Positions 1 to 10,313 are shown, counted from the first letter of the stretch. The stretch: 64,000 nt of DNA from Pempheris klunzingeri (GCF_042242105.1 NC_092027.1:2141506-2205505), one strand, 5' to 3'. Numbers and translations: made by a program. The notes: a model not told the origin generated them from the letters alone.

Positions 1-172
1 CCTAAACTGCTCATTTACTACACTAGCAGTCGAGCATCAGGAACTCCAGGTCGTTTTACAGGCAGTGGGTCAAACTCTGACTTCACTCTGACCATCAGTG
101 GAGTCCAGACTGAAGATGCAGCAGTTTACTACTGTCAGAGTTATCACTACATCAACAGTCAGGCTGTGTTCA
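1..172 (+). CDS. V1, L1-family VL segment, 5' part outside the window
   Basis: Only framework 2 to CDR3 is present. It starts at [14 protein letters not shown], runs through the framework 3 motif [19 protein letters not shown] and ends in a CDR3 of [11 protein letters not shown]. The coding end abuts a 12-RSS at 173-200 (heptamer 173-179, 12-bp spacer, nonamer 192-200). No break is seen in the visible part. CDR2 and the downstream spacer resemble V20 near 51 kb, and V1 with V2 looks like a sister copy of the V20-V21 pair. A (CA)n tract lies at about 252-281. Confidence 0.88.
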
Positions 173-200
173 CACAGTGAAAAAGCGTCGTACAAAAACC

Positions 201-251
201 TCCCTCAGTCAGACAGAACAGAAACTGAACTGACTGCTGCAGCTGGAAGCT

Positions 252-282
<31 letters not shown>

Positions 283-1106
283 CATATATGAATATCATGA
301 GCTGGATAAAAACAGTATATGCAGCAGACACGTCCTGTATTGCTTTTGTATTTTTTGATCCTCATCTTAGATGCTCATGTTCAGGAATAAACACGTGTTG
401 TCAAGCACCTACTCACACAGCCGTAGTTTCAGCTTTTTCACAGACAACAATCTAAGTAGTAAACAAGACCTTTTCCTGTTCTCTCTCCTTCTATCAGTCA
501 ATAATCTGATCAGGCAGGAGATCAACAGTGAAGAAGAATATCTTTCTGAGAATCAACTGTCTTTCAGCCATGATGTCTGCCATTCCACACTGACAGCGGC
601 TTTACTCTCAGCACTGATGTTAATAAGATGTTCTGTTCCTTCTGAAGCCTCACTGACTCTGTGAAACTGCACCTCCTTTTTAGCATTACTTCTTCTATTA
701 TTATCACATTATTTATCTCCACACAGCTCCTGTTCCATGTTGTAAAAGAGAAATATCATAAAATGTCATATGACCAATGAAGACCAGTGATTTGGTGGAA
801 TAGATTTCTGAGACCTTAAACAACACGTTCAGCTCATTCAACAACACTCTGGTTGAAATGTAAAAACTGATTTCAGCTCTCATTCGCAGCCTTTTGCCAT
901 CCATTCAGACCCCATCATCATGTCATGGATCATTTCAACAGTCTGAGCTCTGAGGGGAAACTCCATGATATGTTGAGGACGGCTACAGTTCACTGACTCT
1001 GTGTGTTTGCATGTGTGTCCTGCCTCTCTGCTCCCAGACGTTAAGAGACCAGTGTTGATCGGTGGCTGTTCAGACCTTTCAGAGACGCTGACACGCCGGC
1101 AGCACG
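201..1106. repeat. Spacer type E between an L1-family V and a family III V
   Basis: About 0.9 kb with no gene I can support. It is almost identical to 51299-52228, so V1-V2 and V20-V21 descend from one duplicated block. The short open frames in it overlap on both strands and have no recognisable domain. The last 100 bases hold the promoter of the family III V. Confidence 0.7.
1005..1012 (+). promoter_or_regulatory. Octamer-like element of the V2 promoter
   Basis: GTTTGCAT matches the inverted Ig octamer ATTTGCAT at 7 of 8 bases, about 95 bp before the leader ATG at 1107. The paralogous V21 has the same element at 52127-52134. Octamers at this distance are the usual core of Ig V promoters (Oct-1/Oct-2 binding); the role here is inferred. 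Confidence 0.5.
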
Positions 1107-1686
1107 ATGATGATGTCACTGACTCTACTGCTGGCCACCCTGGGGCTCCTTGTTCAGGGTGAGACTCTCTTCTGGAAACTTTGCTTCAGGGTGCAGCCAG
1201 GTTCACCACAATGATGCTCTGCTATGATGGAGAATCACTGAAACAAGCAGCATTGACCTTCTTCCATCTGTTCTCCATGTTAAACATTTGATTCTCTTCT
1301 GTTTGGATGTTGATCATCTTCCTCCAGGCTGGATTTGTCTCAATAACCCTTCTCCTCTTTTTCATGTTTTCCAGATTCATCAGCAGAAATTATTGTGACT
1401 CAGTCTCCTGAATCTCAGTCTGTTGTTCCAGGACAGACTGTCTCTATCAGATGTAAAGTTAGTCAAAGCACCAGCTACTGCTTCAGCTGGTAACTTCAGA
1501 AACCAGGAGAGGCTCCTAAACTCCTCATTACCTGTGCTTCAACCCGCCAGTCTGGGATATCAGATCGTTTCACTGGGACGGGCTCAGGGACCGACTACAG
1601 TCTGACCATCAGTGGAGTCCAGACTGAAGATGCAGCAGTTTACTACTGTCAGAGTTATCACTACATCAACAGTCAGGATGTGTTCA
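1107..1686 (+). pseudogene. V2, family III VL segment broken by a stop codon
   Basis: The leader exon is 1107-1158 ([17 protein letters not shown], splice donor GT at 1159) and the V exon is 1375-1686, starting after an AG acceptor. It reads [16 protein letters not shown], Cys23 in SIRCKVSQ, then CFSW at the conserved Trp. The next codon is TAA (1491-1493) where V21 has TAC for Tyr, so the protein would end in framework 2. The rest of the exon stays in frame to YYC, and CDR3 is [11 protein letters not shown]. The 12-RSS at 1687-1714 is intact, so it could still rearrange or donate sequence. This is a young host-gene pseudogene. Confidence 0.85.
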
Positions 1687-1714
1687 CACAGTGAAAAAGC
1701 GTCGTACAAAAACC

Positions 1715-2790
1715 TCCCTCAGTCAGACAGAACAGAAACTGAACTGACTGCTGCAGCTGGTGCAGAGACTGATACAGTTCACTGAGAACACACACACACA
1801 CTCACACACACACACACACACACACACTCTAACTTGTACTTCTGTCTTTTTGAGGACCCTCCCAGAGCCCTTATATTAATCTTGACCTTAAAACAAAGTC
1901 TTAACCTCAAACAGCTGTTTGAAATTGTGATGATCAAAAAAATGTCCTCATCTGTTGCTAAAAACGTCCCAGTCCTTAATATATATATAAATATACATAG
2001 CAGATCAGATAATCTGCTCCAAAAACACCAGGACAATATTCCCAGTCTGTATCACTCAGGTTTGATTAAAACTTTAATATCATACTCTATTAAATCCTCC
2101 CATACATAAGATTTTCAAATAAATCTGCTAATCAGATGTGCATAGGTCTGTTAATAATAGCGGTGAACACTCTTTGAAAGCCAAACACCAACAGTGAGAG
2201 GAGAAAACAGTGAGGCCAAGGATGCTTTGTCTCATCTGAAGCTGCCGCTGTAGCTTAATCCATTATTCTGCTCTGAACAGAGTCATGAGAGGTGAGAGCA
2301 GACCAGCAGACCACCAGCCTCATAATGGACTGTGCTTGGATGCCAAACAATGGAAATAAACGGTGGATTCAAACTACTCCAACAAGTACATTTGACTCAG
2401 AACAGGTTACTGAATTGCTTTACATTTACTGGAGTAAATGTTACCACCCACCTCTGTACACCACCATGAGATCAGTTTGTTTACTCATGAAAACTGAGAA
2501 AACAACAAAATACAATTATTCCCCTTCTTTTAGCCCATATCATGATCAGGAATTAGAGCAGGTTTTCTGGTTACTTATTCTTCCCTCTCAAATGGACAGA
2601 ATGCAAATGTGTGTTGCACAAAAGTCCCTGTTGGGGTCAGTGGGAGCATTTCCATAGAGAGCCACTTTGCATCAGCAGCACCATGCTCCACTGCTCTGGG
2701 AGAGTTTATAGTCCTGAGAGTTGAACACTGGATGACTGACAGCCGTCCTTCACAACAACAGAAGCCACAGAAATCCTCCTCATCACAAAC
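1715..2790. other. V2-V3 spacer, partly unique
   Basis: No gene recognised. It holds a (CA)n tract (about 1789-1828) and a block at about 2000-2140 that recurs in the V22-V23 spacer at about 57440-57570. A stretch at about 2150-2480 is seen only once in the window. From about 2485 the ordinary V upstream region resumes. Confidence 0.5.
2601..2710 (+). promoter_or_regulatory. V3 promoter: octamer, inverted octamer-like site and TATA-like box
   Basis: ATGCAAAT, a perfect Ig octamer, lies at 2601-2608. CTTTGCAT (7 of 8 of the inverted octamer) is at 2665-2672 and TTTATA at 2705-2710, about 80 bp before the leader ATG at 2791. The CTTTGCAT plus TTTATA pair precedes every L1-family and family II V whose upstream region is in the window. 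The upstream perfect octamer occurs only before V3, V4 (4531), V7 (12982), V10 (21370), V17 (42256), V20 (50598), V23 (57938) and the V beyond the window (63922). Promoter function is inferred from the family. Confidence 0.65.
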
Positions 2791-3264
2791 ATGACTCTGA
2801 CCTCCGTCCTCATCTGGACTCTCCTCTGCTGCTGCTTCACAGGTAAAGTCCAGAGCATCAGACTCCTCTCCTCCATCAACATCCGTCTCTCTGAAATGAA
2901 GCCGACTAAACCGTGACGCTGCTTTATGTTTCTGTCTCTGTGCCCTCAGAGTCCAGAGGTCAGGTCACAGTGACTCAGCCTGGAGCAGTGAGATCTGCTG
3001 TGGGAGGCTCCGTCACCATCAGCTGTAGGATCAGTCAGGATGTTTCTAATGGGAACCGTTTAGCCTGGTACCAACAGAGAGATGGAGAAACTCCTAAACT
3101 GCTCATTAAGTATGCTAGCACTCGAGCATCAGGAATTCCAGGTCGTTTTACAGGCAGTGGATCAAACTCTGACTTCACTCTGACCATCAGTGGAGTCCAG
3201 ACTGAAGATGCAGCAGTTTACTACTGTCAGAGTTATCACAACATCAACAGTCAGTGGGTGTTCA
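2791..3264 (+). CDS. V3, L1-family VL segment
   Basis: This is the reference member of the main family. The leader exon is 2791-2842 ([17 protein letters not shown], donor GT at 2843), the intron 107 bp, and the V exon 2950-3264 after a CAG acceptor. The mature domain starts [14 protein letters not shown]. Cys23 lies in TISCRIS, Trp35 in [15 protein letters not shown], and the second Cys in AAVYYC. CDR1 is the short form (DVSNGNR), CDR2 YAST, CDR3 [11 protein letters not shown]. Framework 3 begins GIPGRF where most copies have GTP. The 12-RSS is 3265-3292, with one spacer change (gcatcgt for gcgtcgt). The segment supplies the variable half of a light chain after joining to a J on the other strand. 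Confidence 0.93.
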
Positions 3265-3292
3265 CACAGTGAAAAAGCATCGTACAAAAACC
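3265..3292 (+). other. 12-bp-spacer recombination signal of V3 (type example)
   Basis: CACAGTG, a 12-base spacer and ACAAAAACC are a perfect consensus RAG signal directly after the V coding end. The same heptamer and nonamer follow every V in the window. A 12-RSS on V with a 23-RSS on J is the kappa arrangement. Confidence 0.93.
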
Positions 3293-3341
3293 TCCCTCAG
3301 TCAGACAGAACAGAAACTGAACTGACTGCTGCAGCTGGAAG

Positions 3342-3343
<2 letters not shown>

Positions 3344-3418
<75 letters not shown>
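3344..3418. repeat. (CA)n microsatellite 3' of V3
   Basis: About 75 bp of pure CA dinucleotide. A CA tract of varying length sits at the same place after nearly every V, about 50-70 bp beyond the RSS. Confidence 0.95.
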
Positions 3419-3420
<2 letters not shown>

Positions 3421-3735
3421 AACTCAAGTATATAAAAGCATCATACACCTCATGTCCTCTCTCTGTAAAAACACATTCCCATAAAGCTCTCTTTTCATGT
3501 CCATTAACCCCTTGGCTGCCTGGATTAGTAGATGGATCAGAGTTTTAAACATCAGATCAGAGTCACAGTGGGTAAAGTAGAGTGGCCTGAAACTGTACTC
3601 AAGAAAACACACTGAAGTGGAATAAACATTAAAGTTGTCACCAACATAACCACATGGATTTGAGTACAAAAGCATCTGTGGGACAAAAAAGAGTAAATGT
3701 GAAAGAGTAATTATGAGGAGTGTCAACATTCAGTG

Positions 3736-4220
3736 TGTTTAGTGGAACTGACTGGCTGAATCCACAATGCAGACACAGAACACGATTGGTTTGAAGACAA
3801 TTAGATTGAATAGAAACACAAAAAGTGGAGTGAAAATGAGGAAGGGACCAGGGGAAGCAGGCTGGAGGTGCAGGTAGCAGGGCTGGAAGGGACACCAGGG
3901 TAGCTGACGGGAGAGGGAGACAAAACCGGAGCAGAGACGAGGAACAAGAATATCAATAGTAGTGAGGAACGGCTGGACCGAGAGCCTGAAGTGCACCATC
4001 GGAAACGGACAATCTGGCAGTGAGGGAATGAACAGAGCTGGATTAAATAGACAGGGAAGGCGTGGGCGGCCTGATTGCCGATCGGGAACAGGTGTGTGAT
4101 GTTTGCAGGTGTGTGGGTGGAATGACGTGAGTAACCTCCTCGACTCTGCTCCGGTTCCAGATAGAGGGAGACAAACACACATGAGGGAAAAGGACAGGGA
4201 AAGATAACAGGATCCTAACA
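3736..4220 (-). mobile_element. Solo LTR, copy 1, probably Ty3/Gypsy
   Basis: A 485-bp element starting TG and ending CA, flanked by the 5-bp direct repeat CAGTG at 3731-3735 and 4221-4225. Read on the minus strand it begins TGTTAGGATCC and has a TATTTAA box, as fish Gypsy LTRs often do. No internal gag-pol region is left, so it is an LTR-LTR recombination fossil. The long minus-strand open frame inside it is not a gene. Family assignment is from general appearance. Confidence 0.75.
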
Positions 4221-4720
4221 CAGTGTCCTTAAACTTTGATAATTCCAGTATAGATGTCTCAGGTCCCAGTTCCCATCACAGACACCCACAGATCAGGTGT
4301 GAACCCACCACATCCAGGTCTGTCCAGTCACATGGAGACAGTGAAATTACACAAGAGGCCAAATCTGTCTGTAGTCTGACTGAGAATGTCTGATATCAGA
4401 CGTGTCGTTTCTCGTTTGTTTGCTCATGAAAACACCCCAATACAATTATTCCCCTTCTTTTAGCCCATATCATGATCAGGAATTAGAGCAGGTTTTCTGG
4501 TTACTTATTCTTCCCTCTCAAATGGACAGAATGCAAATGTGTGTTGCACAAAAGTCCCTGTTGGGGTCAGTGGGAGCATTTCCATAGAGAGCCACTTTGC
4601 ATCAGCAGCACCATGCTCCACTGCTCTGGGAGAGTTTATAGTCCTGAGAGTTGAACACTGGATGACTGACAGCCGTCCTTCACAACAACAGAAGCCACAG
4701 AAATCCTCCTCATCACAAAC

Positions 4721-5203
4721 ATGACTCTGACCTCCGTCCTCATCTGGACTCTCCTCTGCTGCTGCTTCACAGGTAAAGTCCAGAGCATCAGACTCCTCTC
4801 CTCCATCAACATCCGTCCCTCTGAAATGAAGCCGACTAAACCGTGACGCTGCTTTATGTTTCTGTCTCTGTGCCCTCAGAGTCCAGAGGTCAGGTCACAG
4901 TGACTCAGCCTGGAGCAGTGAGCTCTGCTGTGGGAGGCTCCGTCACCATCAGCTGTAGGATCAGTCAGGATGTTGTTTTCTATAACAGCAATCACCTTTT
5001 AGCCTGGTACCAACAGAGAGATGGAGAAACTCCTAAACTGCTCATTTATGCTGCTAGCACTCGAGCATCAGGAACTCCAGATCGTTTTACAGGCAGTGGA
5101 TCAAACTCTGACTTCACTCTGACCATCAGTGGAGTCCAGACTGAAGATGCAGCAGTTTACTACTGTCAGAGTCTACACTACATCAACAGTCAGCTTGTGT
5201 TCA
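4721..5203 (+). CDS. V4, L1-family VL segment, long CDR1
   Basis: The leader is 4721-4772 and the V exon 4880-5203; the 12-RSS is 5204-5231. CDR1 is three codons longer than in V3 ([11 protein letters not shown]). CDR2 is AAST and CDR3 [11 protein letters not shown]. The encoded V exon is identical in protein to V7 and V10, which occupy the same slot in the next two repeat units. Framework cysteines and tryptophan are intact. Confidence 0.92.
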
Positions 5204-5231
5204 CACAGTGAAAAAGCGTCGTACAAAAACC

Positions 5232-7014
5232 TCCCTCAGTCAGACAGAACAGAAACTGAACTGACTGCTGCAGCTGGTGCAGAGACTGATACAGTTCACT
5301 GAGAACACACACACACACTCACACAAAGTTAAATCCACTAGAGCAGAACCAATTAATGAAACAAAACTCTTCATAATTTCTTAGAATTTGTAGAAAACAG
5401 TTTTCCAGCTGATCACAGTATCATGAGTTCTTCCTCCAAGTTGGTCAATAGCTGCAGAACCAGAAAATCACCTTGTCACTATGTTCTTTATAGTTCCTGC
5501 TGCCTGCAGACTCTCAGTACACGTCTGTTGACCCAGACTGACACGTAGAAATGTGACTATATAGGACAGAGTATGTACTTAAAATCAATCATTGGGAGGA
5601 ATTAGCTAACAGTAAAGTTTCTTTTCATTGAAAACTTCCTAACAAATTATAAATATACAATTAGAATATAATATTCTTGGTTAATGGATATATTAACATG
5701 ATGTTAGTTTATTGTAGGTTCAAACAAATCTCTGCTAAAATAGCCTGAATATGACTAGAAATACTGCAGTTTTATCATCAACAGAAACACACTGAGTTCT
5801 ACCAGACATAAAGTGAATTATTTGACTGTAATTAATCCTAATTTACCTGCTTTAGTGGTACAATACATAAGATTGAGCCAGAGTTTTAGTTTAGAACATT
5901 AAAAAATGGACTAAATACATAAAACGAATGTGAAGAAATAACAGTACTGATGTCATGTTAAAGGTATCTGTACATAGATATCAGCTGAAGTACCTAAGAA
6001 GCTGGCCCAGGCCTGTATTGTCTCATAATCCCACCTTGTATCTGAGGGGTGACAGCAAGTCACTGTAGCGTCTGCTCTCAGACCAACAGGAGAGGAGGAG
6101 GAAGTAGCGTTGCCCCATCCAGCAGATAACCAACACCTAACACAGCATCTTTGGTGCAACAAATGACGACACAAACTGTGCCGGAAACATTCCAGAGCAG
6201 CGGCTTTGAAATGATCACTGATGCATCATCCAGCCAGACGAGACTTGGCAGCAGGTATCGTTTCAAATATGATCAGAGGCTTTTGAAATGAAGCGTGGGG
6301 GGCAGATTAAGAGCAGGGGACCTGCCAATCACTGCCCGTGGCGCTGGATGGCCACCGGTGAGACCAAATGCTGCAGCGGGTGGTGCGACTGTGGTGCCAG
6401 AGGAGACGGAGGAGAATCACCAGGATAAGAGCTGAGCCAACCCAGCTGCAACCAGGGCCTGCAGTCATGAGGAGGTGGAGCTGACAAGATGGGACTCAGA
6501 CTGGACGAGTGAGGGGAAATCAGAGTATCCTTGTGCCCACATGTTTATAGAGAGCTGGCTGCATCTCAGTGTCCAGGATCAAGTTGTTGTGGACCAGCAG
6601 ACTGAGCTGGACCTTTAAACCCAGACTGGGCTGAGCTCCGCACAACACTGATCTGTACAAAGCTTCTTGGGGCATTAAGAAAAGGTATAAGAGATTTGGA
6701 ATGGGATGTTTAATGTTCTCTCTTTGTAAAGTGAGGAGCAGCAGAGAGGAGGTGGAAAGGAGGCTCCTTGGCTTTAAAATCAAGACACTTGGAATCAGTC
6801 TCTCCATGCAAAACACTGCTGGTTAATATGGAAACTCTCTACAAAATGTTTGATGAATACTCAGTGGGAGCATTTCCATAGAGAGCCACTTTGCATCAGC
6901 AGCACCATGCTCCACTGCTCTGGGAGAGTTTATAGTCCTGAGAGTTGAACACTGGATGACTGACAGCCGTCCTTCACAACAACAGAAGCCACAGAAATCC
7001 TCCTCATCACAAAC
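5232..7014. repeat. Spacer type C (V to V), unexplained 1.6-kb block
   Basis: A short CA tract is followed by A/T-rich DNA to about 5950, then a GC-richer block at about 5990-6520 and a further 300 bp ending at about 6860, where the V promoter region starts. Copies are 13683-15465, 22071-23853, 30499-32283 and 42952-44732. The same minus-strand open frames (73, 62 and 98 codons) recur in all copies, but the copies are too alike for that to show selection. I recognise no protein family in either strand. Confidence 0.55.
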
Positions 7015-7488
7015 ATGACTCTGACCTCCGTCCTCATCTGGACTCTCCTCTGCTGCTGCTTCACAGGTAAAGTCCAGAGCATCAGACTCCTCTCCTCCAT
7101 CAACATCCGTCCCTCTGAAATGAAGCCGACTAAACCGTGACGCTGCTTCATGTTTCTGTCTCTGTGCCCTCAGAGTCCAGAGGTCAGGTCACAGTGACTC
7201 AGCCTGGAGCAGTGAGCTCTGCTGTGGGAGGCTCCGTCACCATCAGCTGTAGGATCAGTCAGAAAGTTTATGATGGGAACCGTTTAGCCTGGTACCAACA
7301 GAGAGATGGAGAAACTCCTAAACTGCTCATTAAGTACGCTGGCACTCGAGCATCAGGAACTCCAGATCGTTTTACAGGCAGTGGATCAAACTCTGACTTC
7401 ACTCTGACCATCAGTGGATTACAGGCTGAAGATGCAGCAGTTTACTACTGTCAGAGTTGGCACTACATCAACAGTCAGCATGTGTTCA
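7015..7488 (+). CDS. V5, L1-family VL segment next to C1
   Basis: The leader is 7015-7066, the V exon 7174-7488 and the 12-RSS 7489-7516. CDR1 is short (KVYDGNR), CDR2 YAGT, CDR3 [11 protein letters not shown]. Framework 3 carries GLQAEDA (7415-7430) in place of the family's GVQTEDA, matching the family II segment V17. It lies on the 3' side of C1, so joining to J1 would flip C1-J1 on to the + strand. Confidence 0.92.
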
Positions 7489-7565
7489 CACAGTGAAAAA
7501 GCGTCGTACAAAAACCTCCCTCAGTCAGACAGAACAGAAACTGAACTGACTGCTGCAGCTGGAAG

Positions 7566-7697
<132 letters not shown>

Positions 7698-8543
7698 CTG
7701 TACTGAGGACTCTCATTAACATAATCCATTCTCCAAGCCTTTATCTTAACAGTTTGATCAAGCAGATTGAACGTTTCCCCACTGTTGCTTTAACAACCAA
7801 TGAACATGGATCAAAACAAGTTCAATGACAAAAAACAGTTTTGGTGTAAATCAATATTCCAGAATGTAGATGCTGAGACTGACCTATACTGATACCACAC
7901 CTGTATGATATCAGGTGTTAGAACAATACAGTCTTTGTTTCACTGTACCACACAAAAATAAAATATTTAACATATTTAGTTACAAATATTTAATAAATCC
8001 TGACTTTTTACATTTAATGTTTGATTTAAAATCCCAGAAACATAATTTTTCTGAACTCAGAGCAGAAAAATAACAGCATAATCAGCTCTTCAAACATAAA
8101 TTAGTTTCATGTTGATATAAATTGCATCTTGTCATTAATACATTTTATTGAACTCAAACACTTTAGTGAGTTGTTGATTAGATAACCTTTAGAAACTGTA
8201 TTATACAGCAGAATTCAGTACAGATTAGGACACTGAGCTTTATTTCCTGATAGAATTGCTACATAACATTTTTAAAGTCTTAATTTTTCTTGGATAAATT
8301 CTTTGGATTAAATAAATCCACTGATTTAATCTAAAATAGCAACACATGAAGTATTTATTAACATTCATGGACACAGCTGATTTGCTGAATAAATCTTTAT
8401 TGTTTTAACACACACAGAATGTCAGCATGACTGTAAAGCAATAAATCAAGACAATATGTTGATTCTGCTGACAGACAGCAAATAAATGTCATATACTCAT
8501 TTATATAAAGTGTTTTGGTGAAATTACACAGACTGGTTTCATT

Positions 8544-8779
8544 GTTATTGAGTTTAAAATCTCAAATTAGATTCATGTTATCACTGTATGCAGATGATAC
8601 TCTGCTTTCTGTAAATAATCATTATTATCTAGACTTTTCTAATTCAGATCTTCAGAATAATTCCTTGGTACAATTAAACAACACATGAACATTAGGCATT
8701 AGTTATGACAGAGAGCTTTGTGATTTACTACTGAAATGGTCTTACCACATGTGTTCTTACCAACATTATTTAATGTAGA
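8544..8779 (+). repeat. Possible decayed non-LTR retrotransposon RT scrap
   Basis: Translates around the peptide SLYADDTLL, which resembles the catalytic YADD box of LINE reverse transcriptases. Only about ten residues look convincing and the rest is not recognisable. A homologous stretch lies before each C: about 16956-17194, 25336-25571, 33737-33976, 37870-38109, 46180-46420, 53661-53900 and 59565-59801, with a truncated one at about 29440-29626. Most copies have a TGA after LNNT; the 59565 copy reads through it. Confidence 0.3.
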
Positions 8780-8947
8780 TAAAACTGGAACAACAACAGT
8801 AGATTATCCACAGTCTTAAAATCTTTAAATAGTAATCTGGAAAATGTGCATTATTCTTGTTAATCTGGTTCTAATACATAATATGTGTCAAAGAATGGAA
8901 ATAAAGAGAGATTTCAATGCCACTTTTATAACATACATGATAAAATC

Positions 8948-8953
8948 TTTATT
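8948..8953 (-). terminator. Polyadenylation signal AATAAA of C1
   Basis: AATAAA on the minus strand, about 140 bp after the C1 stop codon. The same signal serves the others at 17379-17384, 25757-25762, 34141-34146, 38274-38279, 46589-46594, 54086-54091 and 59951-59956. Confidence 0.75.
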
Positions 8954-9090
8954 GTTTTAAAATGTTGAAACCAGCCGCCAACATGGTAACGTTGAAATGA
9001 GTCATAAGAGAAAGAGAGAATCAGAGAGAGGGAAGTCAGACTGAGAGCAGTAGCAGAGTAAAACCAGTAGCAGAGTCCCAGTGGGTCAGC

Positions 9091-9416
9091 TCAGGACTGG
9101 GGACACTGGTTCCTCATCAGTGTCTCTGAGACTGGAGACTGGGAGCCCTGGGTGGCCTCACAGGTCACAGAGCCCACCTTCTTCCACTGGTCAGCAGGGA
9201 GCCTCAGGGTGCTGCTCCAGCTGTAGCGGCCGTCCTTCTCCAGCACCCCGGGGCTCCTGCTCTCCTCCCAGCTGAAGCTGCTGCTGCCGTCCACCTTCCA
9301 GGCCAGACTCCAGCCTGAGGGGAAGCCCTTGTTGGCCAAACACATCAGCGTGGCCTTCCCCTTCTCCAGCTCCTCACCGGAGGGGGGCAGCACCGTCAGG
9401 GTGGGACGGACATCAC
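9091..9416 (-). CDS. C1, IgL1 constant-region exon
   Basis: A single C1-set Ig exon entered from a CCTAG acceptor at 9417-9420. A split Ser codon (A from J, GT from this exon) is followed by [20 protein letters not shown]. The intradomain cysteines are in LMCLANKG and VTCEATQG, with the core Trp in SLAWKVDG. It ends MRNQCPQS, whose Cys is placed to pair with the heavy chain. The length, about 108 residues, is normal. VLPPSGEEL and [18 protein letters not shown] are typical of fish L1 chains. It shares a silent TTG Leu codon after the first Cys with C8; the other copies have CTG. It is transcribed leftwards from J1a and J1b. Confidence 0.93.
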
Positions 9417-10275
9417 CTAGGAGACACCAATCAGCTTAGAGGATGGGGACCACACAGCTGTCAATCAACCACCAGACACTTGGACACCTTCACGATGTGA
9501 GAGCTGATTTTGTCCTTTAAGGAGTTTCTGTCAGGTGCTTTTTCTGCTCCACCAGTCACTCACTCACTCACACATTGTTTCACTTCCCTTTAAGAAGCCT
9601 CTCATGCACATCAGCACAGAGAGAATCATCATCCAGAGTGACAAGAAATATATCAAACTACACTGGAAATAAAATATCAGCTACTGTCCTCATTTAAACA
9701 GGTTCTCATTAAAATCATCCACATCATCAATTATACATTACCTTAAAGGATTTAATGAAAATGTGAAAAGCACAGAAAATTAACTGACCACAATCGAATC
9801 AAATACGATTTCAGACATCATTACCAAACTGTTCAAGAGATTTTCACAGTTTCAAACTAAACATGGCACAATGAAGACATCTGAGATTTTGCACATTTCC
9901 AGATACCCATTTTTTATCTTCATTCTGTTCAAGTTTACACGTAGAACATGAATTTCAATTCATTGTAACAACAGTTATATTTTCTTGTGGAAACACAACA
10001 CATATAACTGTTGTTATAACTAATCCTGGTGAATATTTTTACAGTTAGATTAACATTTTACTTTTGTTTCAAGCTGTTTAAATTTGAGTTTGACAGGAAT
10101 ATTTAAAGAAACGTTTAGTGAAGCTTCTCTGAGTTAGCCTTCATGATAAAGGAGCAGAAAGAAAAACATGTACATTAAAAGATTTACACACTGAACAAGC
10201 TGATTTATCTGCCTCAACATTTGAAAAATTATTCTTAAGCAGGATATAGTATTTAGTTTTAGTGCAGAAACTTAC
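9417..10275 (-). other. J1a-C1 intron
   Basis: An 859-bp intron, GTAAG donor side at the J end and CCTAG acceptor at the C end. Equivalent introns lie between every C and its nearer J (for example 17848-18706, 34610-35470). It holds a conserved inverted repeat (9966-10016) and a CAGGTG E-box near 9534. In mammals the corresponding intron carries the kappa enhancer; nothing here proves one. Confidence 0.75.
9966..10016. repeat. Perfect 15-bp inverted repeat in the J-C intron
   Basis: Arms TAACAACAGTTATAT (9966-9980) and its exact complement (10002-10016), with a 21-base loop. The same hairpin is in all eight J-C introns, arms starting at 18397, 26777, 35161, 39294, 47612, 55104 and 60971. Role unknown. 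Confidence 0.8.
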
Positions 10276-10313
10276 TTCCAATATCCAGTCTGGTTCCTCC
10301 ACCGAACGTGTAC
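10276..10313 (-). CDS. J1a joining segment ([12 protein letters not shown])
   Basis: A 38-bp J reading [12 protein letters not shown] with a GTAAG donor on the left. The FGGGT motif is the J beta bulge. The 23-RSS is at 10314-10352: heptamer complement CACAGTG, 23-base spacer, nonamer complement ACAAAAACC. It is the nearer of two J segments to C1. Confidence 0.92.

Larger units (their letters stand above)
3293..4720. repeat. Spacer type B (V to V), carrying a solo LTR
   Basis: No host gene seen. The spacer begins with a CA tract and continues with an A/T-rich block (from about 3420), the solo LTR, and the V upstream region from about 4226. Other copies are 11732-13171, 20160-21559, 41052-42445, 49374-50787, 56870-58127 (without the LTR) and 62732-64000. 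The minus-strand open frame of 101 codons at about 3424-3729 recurs because the spacer is duplicated and shows no recognisable domain. Confidence 0.7.

Noticed and set aside
2609-2794. Recurring 61-66 codon frame ending [13 protein letters not shown]
   Set aside because: It covers the V promoter and 5' untranslated region; identical between copies because the DNA is.
2913-3272. Single continuous V reading frame starting in the leader intron ([10 protein letters not shown])
   Set aside because: The start lies in the intron. The split leader MTLTSVLIW with GT/AG splice sites is the proper start.
3190-3435. Recurring frame [15 protein letters not shown] after each V
   Set aside because: Out-of-frame reading across CDR3, RSS and CA tract.
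3739-4221. 160-codon minus-strand open frame, repeated six times
   Set aside because: It lies wholly inside the solo LTR and has no recognisable domain; recurrence is due to duplication of the spacer.
6225-6262. Possible RNase H-like peptide (ITDASSSQ) in spacer type C
   Set aside because: Too short and without the expected following motif; likely chance.
9081-9275. 64-codon plus-strand frame opposite each C exon
   Set aside because: Antisense shadow of the constant exon; low-complexity Ser/Pro/Gly peptide.
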